Positions 38,123-46,364 of a stretch of 64,000 nucleotides of DNA are shown here, one piece after another. Within the stretch, counting starts at the first letter, position 1; each line of letters begins with the position of its first letter. The translations under genes were made by a program, and so were the position numbers. The notes below the pieces were generated by a model that saw nothing but the letters and a program-made list of their open reading frames with translations, ran no database searches and had not been told where the DNA came from. The DNA lies in contig CAZBRD010000005.1 of NCBI GenBank assembly GCA_964494205.1, positions 186,001 to 250,000 of the forward strand, in the 5' to 3' direction. This DNA is from JBBTCX01 sp964494205. GTDB taxonomy: Bacteria > Planctomycetota > Phycisphaerae > UBA1845.

Positions 38123-39871
38123 TTACAGCCAGCGACGCCCGCGAAGTTTGAGAAAGGATAGTCCCGCAAAAATCCACAGGCCGTTCAGCATACCCATCGC
38201 ACCGCACGCACCACACTGGTTGTTCGTGGTGTCGGTAGCCACATCGGGATTTCCCTGCCCTGCTGGGTCCTCAATTGCAACTTCACCCGGCGGGCCTTGT
38301 TCACCCTGCTCACCTTGGGGCCCGGCAGGACCAGCCTCTCCATCAACACCATCCTGGCCGTCAACGCCATCCGTTCCGTCTTCGCCGTCGTCGCCATCAG
38401 CGCCTTCTGGACCCGCCGGTCCAGCGGGCCCTGCTGGACCAACCGAACCATTGCTGCCATTGGAACCGGACGGGCCTTGTGCACCCGGAGATCCCGGCGC
38501 GCCTGGCGAACCCGGAGGACCTGGATCGCCTTCCGGACCCTCCAGTGGAACAGCCGGAACGACAATGAGCGGAGCAACACAGCTCGCTGAGTTTTGCGTG
38601 CTATCTGTGGCAGTGAACGTCACCATAGTGACACCCAGTGGCACCATGGTTGTCATGTTGAGCGAGTGCGCGACCGTTGCGGTACCACAGTTATCCGTTG
38701 CCGTCGCGCCGTTGAGGAATGTCTGAAGCGGTGCGTAAGTCGGGATTTGGGCTGCTGGAATGCCGAAAGCAACGGTGCTGTTCACATAGGCAACCGCCGG
38801 GCACGTAATTGTCGGCGGTGTCACATCGTCGACGTCCGCAAACTTGGTGAATGTCGTCGTCGAGTTGGCAGCCGGGACGATCTGACCTGTTCCGTCGCCT
38901 ACGCCGTTGCTGACGCGGAATGAATAATCCTGCGGGCAACCAAAGCCGGCCACTGTAAACAAGTAGGTGTCCGGATCAACATTCGCGACGTTTGTCGGAA
39001 CAACCAGTTCGCCATTCGCACCCGATGCGAACACACTCGTCGCGGAAATTGTCGCGGCGTCTACCGGCTCACTAAACGTCACAAACAACAGGTCGTTTGC
39101 GAAAGGCAAGCCGCCAGGTGTCACATCGACCACAACCGGCGCTGTGGTGTCAGAAACTGGAATAAACTGCCCAAGACCGCCGACGTGAATCGTCTGATCC
39201 GTCACATCGACGCAACCGTCGTTGTTCAGGTCTGCATTCGGATTGTAATTCACTTCGCCGTCACAGCTATCCAATGCCAGCAAAAGCGCCTGCGAGTCGG
39301 TCGCATTCACGAACCCATCACGCTCGCCGCCCGCGCCGCCGATTTCGCCTTGCAGCACGCTGTATTGCAGAACAACCTGACCGCCTTGCTGGCCGTTGCC
39401 CGTCGGAATGATCGGATTTCGCGGGTCAGCCACTTCGCCGTCGAGGGCCTCGCCCTGCATGTTCTCGATCGTGTAGTCGATGACCAGCGTCATGCGGCTG
39501 GCTGCCACCGGCGCAAACGAAACGCTGATCTCGTTCGTCGGGGTGCCCGGTGCCGGTTGGATCGTGACCGCCAACTGTTGAAGTCCTGCATCGCCCCCGC
39601 CAACATCGATAAGCCGGCGCGCCTTGATCGGACTAGCCGGTGTAGTCGGCACGACGACCGTTTGATCAAACGTGATGGTAACTTCTGAAAGCGTGCTACC
39701 GTCGACGATCCAATATGTTGGATTCGGCGAAACAGCGGATACCTTAGGCGCAGCCGCATTCGCACTCGGAACGGTAGCAGCCAAGCCCGCCATTAGCGCC
39801 AGATTCCCCAAGCCTCTACGAATTGATTTCGCAGTAGTTCCAAACATCCCCAGTTGATTTTGAACGATCAT
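38123..39871 (-). CDS. Exported collagen-like protein with dockerin-like region and C-terminal anchor
   Basis: A 582-aa exported protein from the ATG at 39871 (the longer frame to 39970 adds an unlikely leader). Signal peptide LALMAGLAATVPSANA. It has beta-sandwich domains, then a dockerin-like region (VNATDSQALLLALD and NADLNNDGCVDVTDQ), an HYR-like domain (DVTPPTITCPAVAYV to CVAPLIVVPA), and about 100 residues of Gly-X-Y collagen-like repeats rich in Pro and Gly (GPPGSPGAPGSPGAQGPSG onward). The C-terminus is a short Cys motif CGACG, a hydrophobic helix and a basic end KLRGRRWL, resembling a MYXO-CTERM-type sorting signal. It is probably a matrix or surface fibre. Confidence 0.8.
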   Translation of the reverse strand: MIVQNQLGMFGTTAKSIRRGLGNLALMAGLAATVPSANAAAPKVSAVSPNPTYWIVDGSTLSEVTITFDQTVVVPTTPASPIKARRLIDVGGGDAGLQQLAVTIQPAPGTPTNEISVSFAPVAASRMTLVIDYTIENMQGEALDGEVADPRNPIIPTGNGQQGGQVVLQYSVLQGEIGGAGGERDGFVNATDSQALLLALDSCDGEVNYNPNADLNNDGCVDVTDQTIHVGGLGQFIPVSDTTAPVVVDVTPGGLPFANDLLFVTFSEPVDAATISATSVFASGANGELVVPTNVANVDPDTYLFTVAGFGCPQDYSFRVSNGVGDGTGQIVPAANSTTTFTKFADVDDVTPPTITCPAVAYVNSTVAFGIPAAQIPTYAPLQTFLNGATATDNCGTATVAHSLNMTTMVPLGVTMVTFTATDSTQNSASCVAPLIVVPAVPLEGPEGDPGPPGSPGAPGSPGAQGPSGSNGSNGSVGPAGPAGPAGPEGADGDDGEDGTDGVDGQDGVDGEAGPAGPQGEQGEQGPPGEVAIEDPAGQGNPDVATDTTNNQCGACGAMGMLNGLWIFAGLSFLKLRGRRWL

Positions 39872-39979
39872 CTCTCGTTGACTCCCGGTCGACGACGTAC
39901 GTGAACGGTGACTTCCCGACCGAACCGCGACGCCGACCTGATGGTTCACTCCCTCTTCGCCTGGCTCCAACCTGGCTGA

Positions 39980-40660
39980 CTACGATTGCGGTGCTTTTCC
40001 CTTCCTCGCCCGCCTCCGCTTCAAACCCCTGCCACCCACAAACAAACCCATGACGATCAGACCCGCCATCGTGGATGGTTCCGGCACGGGAACGATCTCG
40101 ACTTGGGTTGTAAGAACGTCAAACGGGACTTCCTGTTTAGGCACGTGCGAGAGCACACTGCCGGGGCCGAGACCAAACGTGAAAAACCCGAGTGCATCGT
40201 CCGACGTATCGAAGACAAGCTCAGCCAGGATATCGTTGACACCCGGAACTGAAAGCGACACGGGCACCGGAAGATGATTCACGCCGTTGACGAACAAACC
40301 GTCGTCACCTGGTGCAAGGATCAAACTCAGAACCGGGTGAAGCGTGCCTCCACCCTGAGTAATCAGGTTTTGCTGCACAAAAAAATTCGAGGCCGCGGGA
40401 TCACCAATCACATCGCCAACCGCTCCCGCGTTCGGCGTCAGGTCCACATTCAGCGAGTAACCAAACAATGGAATCTGATTGTTGGCCGACAGCCGAGCCA
40501 ACAGCGAAAACGAAGACCCCTGCTTGACCTGAGTGACCATTTGTCCATCCACAAATGGACCGAGGAAATCAATTCGCTCGGCGCGCAGTTCGGCTACGAA
40601 TACACTGGTACAAATCAAGCTGCCTACGACGCCGCTTGACCCACTCCAACGTTGCTTCAT
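39980..40660 (-). CDS. PEP-CTERM sorting-domain protein
   Basis: An exported protein of 226 aa from ATG 40660, which has GGAGG 5 bases upstream. Signal peptide residues 1-28 (VVGSLICTSVFVAELRA). A beta-rich middle, then the PEP-CTERM tail VPVPEPSTMAGLIVMGLF ending in a basic cluster (GLKRRRARKG). Such tails are cut by an exosortase, which is not in this window. The protein body (IDFLGPFVDGQMV onward) resembles cohesin-like or generic beta-sandwich PEP-CTERM proteins. It lies 108 bases downstream of the collagen-like gene's upstream end and is transcribed the same way. Confidence 0.88.
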   Translation of the reverse strand: MKQRWSGSSGVVGSLICTSVFVAELRAERIDFLGPFVDGQMVTQVKQGSSFSLLARLSANNQIPLFGYSLNVDLTPNAGAVGDVIGDPAASNFFVQQNLITQGGGTLHPVLSLILAPGDDGLFVNGVNHLPVPVSLSVPGVNDILAELVFDTSDDALGFFTFGLGPGSVLSHVPKQEVPFDVLTTQVEIVPVPEPSTMAGLIVMGLFVGGRGLKRRRARKGKAPQS

Positions 40661-40757
40661 CTTTCCCTCCAACCCTCGTCGTCCCCCCGAGAAATCTGGC
40701 CGCGCAATCAGCCGATTCTGCATAATTGATAGGTGTCATAAGATAACTTTTCCGTAG

Positions 40758-40846
40758 CAAAGAGCAAACAGAGTTGCATCGGAAACGCGCAGTATGTGCG
40801 CGGCAAAATGCCACATGTTTGCTGTGAATTCCGACAAAGAGCAAAC
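40758..40846. repeat. Direct repeat CAAAGAGCAAAC
   Basis: An exact 12-base direct repeat at 40758-40769 and 40835-40846, each followed soon after by a GAGTTG element. The copies sit in the divergent gap between the PEP-CTERM gene and the tRNA. This could be a regulator binding pair; it is short enough to be chance. Confidence 0.35.
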
Positions 40847-40931
40847 TAGTGGAGTTGGAGAGAAGTATGAACCGCCTGAATGGACTAGGTTGACGGCTTC
40901 GACGACTTGTATTCTAATTCCGGCCCGCAAT

Positions 40932-41005
40932 GGGCGATTAGCTCAGTTGGCTAGAGCGCCTGCTCGACACGCAGGAGGTCACAGGTTCAAGTCCTGTATC
41001 GCCCA
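40932..41005 (+). tRNA. tRNA-Val (GAC)
   Basis: Complete cloverleaf of 74 bases: acceptor GGGCGAT / ATCGCCC, D stem GCTC/GAGC, anticodon stem CCTGC/GCAGG with loop TCGACAC (anticodon GAC, reads valine GUC/GUU), T arm ACAGG-TTCAAGT-CCTGT, discriminator A. The CCA end is not encoded. Position 33 is C instead of the nearly universal U. Confidence 0.94.
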
Positions 41006-41112
41006 GTTCCATTTCTTGCTCTACTGAAAGCCGAGGATCGTAACTTTCATGCAAGCGATTGGGCAGCACGCTAATATCTTCGTGGCCATGCTTTGATCTT
41101 TGGGAACATTCG

Positions 41113-42213
41113 ATGCTGACCTTTCTGCCTGTCACCATTGTTGTAGCGACGTCACTCGCAGGCAACACGCACGCAGGCCAGAATTCAGCTGAAATGATCC
41201 AAGTGGCGGTTAAACAACTCGTGGACATGCAAGAGGGTGACGGTGCATGGCCATACGAAGGTGTTTACCGCGTTAAGGGTGAGATTCCAATCGGCTATCG
41301 CGTCGGTGGTACGGCCCTGGCGGGGCAAGCGATACTCCACGCTGGGCCCAGTAACGAAGCATCGCAACGCGCACTGGAGCGAGCAATCGATCTGATTCTG
41401 AAAGAACTTAAAGACGAACGCATGAGCGCTAGTAAGGATCCTCGCTACGATGTGCGGGTATGGGGTCAGGCTTCCGCGCTCGAATTCTTTTGCCAATTAT
41501 TGAAAGCCGATCGTGCTGGAGCGCGAAGTGACGACGTGAGATCGTGGATTCCCAAACTGGCTGCCATACTAGTGGAAGAGGAACTTGATGGCGGCGGCTG
41601 GAACTACGCCAATCGTAGAGAGCACGCGTCGTTTGTTACTGCACCTGTAGTGCAAGCCTTACTTCAGGCACGAGCCGCCGGAGCCAACGTTCCGGATGAG
41701 GTGTTCGCGCGTTCAACAAAGGTTCTTAAGGCTAGCCGGGTACCGAATGGAGCATTCAAGTATTCAGGGATCTTGGCGGGAGACACATCGAAAGACGAAA
41801 GGGCTGCTGTCCCAGGTTCCGTTGGACGCTCCCCGCTCTGTGAAGCAACGTTGTTGCTCCTCGGCGACGGAGACGCCAAGCATCTGCAATCGTCCCTCGA
41901 CGCCTTTCACGAACATTGGGATGAACTGGAAAAGCGCCGAAAACAGCCGGGAACTCACCTTCCGCCGTTCGGAATCGCGCCTTACTACTTCTACTTTGCG
42001 CATCGGTACGCTGCACAAGCGATCGAAATGTTGCCGGAAGCAGATCGACCCCGAGAACGCGACCGGCTGGGAGACAAACTGTTGCGAACTCGCGACGAAG
42101 ATGGAACCTGGAACGATCGAGTCTTCCCACGGTCTCGGAATTACGGCACTTCTATGGCGATTATTGTCTTGCTGCGCGAACAGTTTCCGTTACCACCGAT
42201 GCGGACTAAATGA
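41113..42213 (+). CDS. Exported toroid (squalene-cyclase-like fold) protein
   Basis: Secreted from the ATG at 41113 with signal peptide LTFLPVTIVVATSLAGNTHA (366 aa). The earlier TTG at 41059 adds a leader without support. The body has repeated helices with the pattern G-x-W-x-Y/P and QW-like segments (QEGDGAWPYEGVYR, DGGGWNYANR, DEDGTWNDRVF) typical of the alpha-alpha toroid found in prenyltransferases and squalene-hopene cyclases. The Asp-rich catalytic motifs of the cyclases are not evident, so this is probably a non-enzymatic or unknown member. No hopanoid genes lie beside it. Confidence 0.7.
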   Translation: MLTFLPVTIVVATSLAGNTHAGQNSAEMIQVAVKQLVDMQEGDGAWPYEGVYRVKGEIPIGYRVGGTALAGQAILHAGPSNEASQRALERAIDLILKELKDERMSASKDPRYDVRVWGQASALEFFCQLLKADRAGARSDDVRSWIPKLAAILVEEELDGGGWNYANRREHASFVTAPVVQALLQARAAGANVPDEVFARSTKVLKASRVPNGAFKYSGILAGDTSKDERAAVPGSVGRSPLCEATLLLLGDGDAKHLQSSLDAFHEHWDELEKRRKQPGTHLPPFGIAPYYFYFAHRYAAQAIEMLPEADRPRERDRLGDKLLRTRDEDGTWNDRVFPRSRNYGTSMAIIVLLREQFPLPPMRTK

Positions 42214-42270
42214 AATTTTGCCGAGTTTGGTTCAAGGCATGTTTCATTAGAATTGGAGTAATCGTTCGAT

Positions 42271-45200
42271 CTATTGACCCACAATTGGCGTGGTCACTTC
42301 GAGCTTGTTCGTGCTGATTTCGTAGAACGCACGCAGGAACTTCGAGTGCACCGGCGCTTCCTTCTCTGTCGAAGATCCTTTTTCCCGAAGGGTGATCATG
42401 TGGGCCGGTTTAGACTCCAGGCCGTGAATGGCCAATAGATCGCGATCTCGCTCGTAAACGATTTCATCCGCCTTGAGCGACATGGTCAGCTTTGAACGGA
42501 TATCCTGCAGGTCGACATTCCCGGCAGCGCGAAACTGCCGCACGCCTTGCGCGCTCAACCGGCCCATACGCTGATCGTCTGATCGAGTGGAGGCCGAGTC
42601 ACTCTCCTTGAAATCAACCGTCAGCAAATTGGACTTCAAGAAGGTTGATCGCCCGGACGTCAATTCGCGCGTCGTGAACTTCGAAATATCCGCAATCTTC
42701 GCCAATTCGGTCCCGCTGAAGAATTTCAAATCGACGTCGCCCTCGAACCGTGTCTGATCGATTGAGAAGTCGTACCACATCGCATCGTTCCAAGTGATGA
42801 GAGTCTTCGAAAGACCCGCTTCTTCATCCATCGTGAAAAGGCCCTTGGGATCCGATTTAGCACGCGCCGTTGCCTGACTGGGAGGTGCGGGTTCGCTGAA
42901 ATCCTCTAGTAGCAGTAAGCCCTTGCCTTCGATCAGCATCTTGGCAACTTCACGACGCAAATCCACCGACAGACGCGGTCCCTCTAACCGTGCGCGACTT
43001 TTCAATTTGCCCGTATTGGGATCGACTTCCGACGTGAGCGCCACCGCTCGGCCCGTGGCGATTAATCTCGCGGGCTCTTTGGAGAATTTTGATCCCGTCA
43101 GTTTCGGCGAGTCGTCGCCTGTTTTTGCGCCGATGGCATTCGCTGCCCCTTCCAGAATCCACCATTCCGGTCCCGATGGCTTCGTTTCCGTCGATGGTGC
43201 CACGTTCTCAAATTCGACCACCAACTGTTCTGTATCAAACTTCGTCGACGATTCGCTCGTCGCGTGAACCTGCCCCGAAAAGACCGCCTGGTTCTCGCGG
43301 CCACGATAGCGCATGCTCTCGCTCCAGTTGATCACGATCGGAATCGGCTCATCGAGTCGACGTCCGTCGAGATCTTTCAGTGAGCGAAAAGTCATGCGCC
43401 CTTCACCGGGAACATCCGCCCATTCGTCTTGCGCGTTCAAGGTGATTTCGCGGCCAACTACTGAAAAATCCTCAAGGCTCGCGATGGCAGGTTTCTCAGC
43501 CGTCCCTTTGAGGGTTGCGGTTTCCAGTTCATTGTTTTCGTTGATCGTCGCATCAAGCTCTTCAACCGACAGGTCCAGCCCCTGCCGCGAATCCACCACT
43601 GAAACTTCGGAAAAAGCGCGCACGCGCTGCGCGCCCCAAGTGCGCTTCTTGCCGGTAGACGCAACTCCCGCCTCTTCTACGATCGCTTCCTTGATTTCCC
43701 CAAAATCGACGACCAATCGATCGGCCGCCTTGATCGAGCGATCACCTTCCATGGCCTGTGCATCACCCGTGATCGTCGCCGTGCTGGGCACCATTTTCCC
43801 GTCAGCGGTGACCGTAAGCTTCGCATCGAGTTCACGACCAGTAAGGCGACTCTCACCACGAACCATCTCGACATCGCCCGCAGCCTTCAACTGATCAATG
43901 CCTTGACGCGACGATCGGCGGGTTGGCGGCGAGAATGCGGCATCCAGCGTTTCCGCCGACAATTTCGTATCGCCATCGCGAAGTTTGACTCCCCCCGTAA
44001 AAGCGGCGCGATCAATCACACGCACATCGCCGGTGTTGATGCCGCCCGAAAAATCGAGCCGCGTCATACGCACAACTCGCCCGACGATCTCCATGGACTC
44101 ACCGAACGAGATGACACCAGCTACATCCTTAGGTTTCTCGTCGGCGGTTTCGTCAGTCGTTGGATCCGCCGTAGCGGAGTCTGATGCTGGCGTCATTTCG
44201 CCGGGACCTGTCACTCGCACGAACAGTCGATCCGCACCCTGCTCCGTTAGAACCTCAGCTCCCTCCATTCGACCTTGTTCTGGAGAGTTCACCACAACCG
44301 GCGCATCGAGCGAACCAACAAGAAGAGTTGTCGATTTGTCCGGCTCGTGTACGAGAGTCAGGCATTCTGCCGTTCCTTCAGGATGCGTCAAACGAACCGG
44401 TGCACCGCGCGCCGTCATTTTTGATCGCACGGGTTCTCCATTTTGGCCGCTTGTCCCGGCATCGGCTGTGACAGTAAGCACGCCTTTCCACTCTAGGACC
44501 ATTCGTTCTGTAGGCTGAGCAGGGGCTTGCGACGGTGCAGCGGTTCCGGTTTTTGGACCACTTGCCGCCGATTTCGGCTGACCCTCGTCCTGCGAAATCG
44601 AGCGGTCAATCTCCAGAACATCCGCCAGCAGTTGTGCCAGCATCGTGTCACCTCGATACTGCCGCGCGTCAATGTCCTGCTCAAACTTGGCGAGATAGCG
44701 CATGCTCTCACGCTTTGCCTTTGGCTTGGCTGCGTTCACGTGAAATGTGGGAACACCATCGTCGCCAATAGTTACCGACTGCCCCGGCTTTGTGGATGTG
44801 GCTTCGGCTGCTTGTGCCTTCGCACGAGCTTCCATTTGGGCTTCCATCGACATTCGCAGCCAATCCACCACCGTCAGCCGCTTCGTCGTTCCGCCGCCTG
44901 CTTCGGGAACCGACAGCCCGAATTGCCCCGCTAGTCCGCGCACTTCCAGCTTCCCGCCGCGTCCAATGCGCATCGATTCGACGCGACTCTCAGCTTCATT
45001 GAATCGAACCTCGACATCAGACGTTCTGAAATCCAGATCGAGCGGGGAAAAGGCGCGCACGTCGCCGGGAATCAGCAGCTTGCCGTATTCACGATCAAAC
45101 TCGATACGTTGAGTTTCAATGCGAACAATCTGAGAAGGATCGAGACGATCACGTTGATCAGCGGGCAGCCGCTCGCGCTCATCGCGCGACAAACGGTCAT

Positions 45201-45705
45201 ATTCGAGCACCACGTCGGCCATCAACGTCACGCGACGCGGCTCAAACCCGGAGAGTTTGCGCTGGCCCTCCAGCAAACCCTCCTTAGCCGTCAGCCGCAT
45301 GCCGTGGCGGTCTTTCGTCCAAAAACGAAACACCGGCGAGGCAACCCGCCAGGTGTTGTTCAATTGCTCGTCCGGCACCCAGCCTTGCGCCGACAGCTCG
45401 CCAAATGGTTCGGCCGTGTCGGAAGAGTACAAACTCAATTGGAAATCTTTGCCCGAAGTGATTGTCGCACCGCCGACTTCGACTCCGATCGGTTTGGATG
45501 TCCCTGAATTGTCATTCGTATTCTTGTTAGAACTGCTCCGCGATTCGCTCAATCGCGGCACCTTGTTCCTGGGCTGAGCCACGCCGCTGACTTGTGCACT
45601 TTGATAGATCGAGAAACAAACAAGCAGAATGGCTAGCGTGGCTGAACCAACCACAAACGTGCGCACAAGGCCGCTGGCGCGACGCTTGATGGTTCGCGAA
45701 CGCAA
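42271..45705 (-). CDS. Giant LptA/LptC-like membrane protein
   Basis: A 1144-aa protein from TTG 45705, with AGGG 6 bases upstream. A TTG at 45789 would overlap kdsC by 59 bases and lacks a good site. After a basic N-terminus comes one membrane helix (about residues 16-35), then about 1100 residues of repeated beta-strand sequence with Val/Asp/Glu/Thr patterns like those of OstA/LptA/LptC domains (for example GAPVRLTHPEGTAECLTLVHE). It directly follows kdsC on the same strand, 25 bases downstream, the same order as kdsC-lptC-lptA in enterobacteria. It is therefore probably a large periplasmic bridge protein for LPS export. This function is inferred from position and strand pattern, not from a clear match. 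Confidence 0.7.
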   Translation of the reverse strand: MRSRTIKRRASGLVRTFVVGSATLAILLVCFSIYQSAQVSGVAQPRNKVPRLSESRSSSNKNTNDNSGTSKPIGVEVGGATITSGKDFQLSLYSSDTAEPFGELSAQGWVPDEQLNNTWRVASPVFRFWTKDRHGMRLTAKEGLLEGQRKLSGFEPRRVTLMADVVLEYDRLSRDERERLPADQRDRLDPSQIVRIETQRIEFDREYGKLLIPGDVRAFSPLDLDFRTSDVEVRFNEAESRVESMRIGRGGKLEVRGLAGQFGLSVPEAGGGTTKRLTVVDWLRMSMEAQMEARAKAQAAEATSTKPGQSVTIGDDGVPTFHVNAAKPKAKRESMRYLAKFEQDIDARQYRGDTMLAQLLADVLEIDRSISQDEGQPKSAASGPKTGTAAPSQAPAQPTERMVLEWKGVLTVTADAGTSGQNGEPVRSKMTARGAPVRLTHPEGTAECLTLVHEPDKSTTLLVGSLDAPVVVNSPEQGRMEGAEVLTEQGADRLFVRVTGPGEMTPASDSATADPTTDETADEKPKDVAGVISFGESMEIVGRVVRMTRLDFSGGINTGDVRVIDRAAFTGGVKLRDGDTKLSAETLDAAFSPPTRRSSRQGIDQLKAAGDVEMVRGESRLTGRELDAKLTVTADGKMVPSTATITGDAQAMEGDRSIKAADRLVVDFGEIKEAIVEEAGVASTGKKRTWGAQRVRAFSEVSVVDSRQGLDLSVEELDATINENNELETATLKGTAEKPAIASLEDFSVVGREITLNAQDEWADVPGEGRMTFRSLKDLDGRRLDEPIPIVINWSESMRYRGRENQAVFSGQVHATSESSTKFDTEQLVVEFENVAPSTETKPSGPEWWILEGAANAIGAKTGDDSPKLTGSKFSKEPARLIATGRAVALTSEVDPNTGKLKSRARLEGPRLSVDLRREVAKMLIEGKGLLLLEDFSEPAPPSQATARAKSDPKGLFTMDEEAGLSKTLITWNDAMWYDFSIDQTRFEGDVDLKFFSGTELAKIADISKFTTRELTSGRSTFLKSNLLTVDFKESDSASTRSDDQRMGRLSAQGVRQFRAAGNVDLQDIRSKLTMSLKADEIVYERDRDLLAIHGLESKPAHMITLREKGSSTEKEAPVHSKFLRAFYEISTNKLEVTTPIVGQ

Positions 45706-45730
45706 TCTTGACCCTGAACTGTCGATGCGA

Positions 45731-46237
45731 TTACCCCTCAATCTTGACCGCCTCTGCCCATTTCCCCTGCTTGCGAAGCAAGAACTCAATCACTTCTGCC
45801 ACCGCTCCACGTCCGCCGGACCGTCTCGCGATGTACGTTGCTTCCCGCTTCACGATCGGCGAAGCATCCGCGACAGTGGCAGAGAAACCACACCGTCGCA
45901 TTGGTGCGATATCGGGAACATCATCACCGACAAATGCAGCGCCACTCGAATCGCACTGAGTTTCCGCGAGCACCTGCTTCAACACCGCCGACTTATCGCG
46001 CACGCCCGTGTGTACGCTCTTGATTCCCAATTCGCGTGCCCGCGTCGAAACCACCGGATTCTCTCGTCCCGAAATAATCGCGACACTACCACCCTGCCTT
46101 TGCCAGAGTTGAATGGCCAGCCCATCGCGCACGTGAAAGCTGACTTCGGCCCCGCCATCCTCACGGGTAAACAAACCGCCATCCGTCAGCACGCCATCCA
46201 CGTCGAGAACAAGCAACTTGATCGCCGAAAAGTCCAA
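45731..46237 (-). CDS. kdsC: KDO 8-phosphate phosphatase, KdsC-like
   Basis: HAD-superfamily phosphatase, 168 aa, expected to remove phosphate from 3-deoxy-manno-octulosonate 8-phosphate in LPS core synthesis. The nucleophile motif is LLVLDVDGVLTDGG (Asp12, Asp14). The C0-type small form without a cap domain, length and the GRENPVVSTRARELGI and FVGDDVPDIAPMRRCG motifs fit KdsC and not a larger HAD. The downstream neighbour is the LptA/LptC-like giant protein, supporting an LPS role. kdsA, kdsB and waaA are not in the window. Confidence 0.92.
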   Translation of the reverse strand: MDFSAIKLLVLDVDGVLTDGGLFTREDGGAEVSFHVRDGLAIQLWQRQGGSVAIISGRENPVVSTRARELGIKSVHTGVRDKSAVLKQVLAETQCDSSGAAFVGDDVPDIAPMRRCGFSATVADASPIVKREATYIARRSGGRGAVAEVIEFLLRKQGKWAEAVKIEG

Positions 46238-46364
46238 TCGACCGCCTCCAGTTTCCGCAACGAAGTATCAGCGCCATGCAAGCAAGGGTCAAGCGAACCG
46301 CGTGCCGCCTTTGCCGTGAAACGCTACAATAATACGACTTTGATCCGAAACGGCAGAGAATCTC

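Noticed and set aside
40801..40832. Sigma-54 promoter for the PEP-CTERM gene
   Set aside because: TGGCA followed by a GC element is present on the minus strand, but the distance between the GG and GC elements is 9, not 10, bases. The match is too weak.
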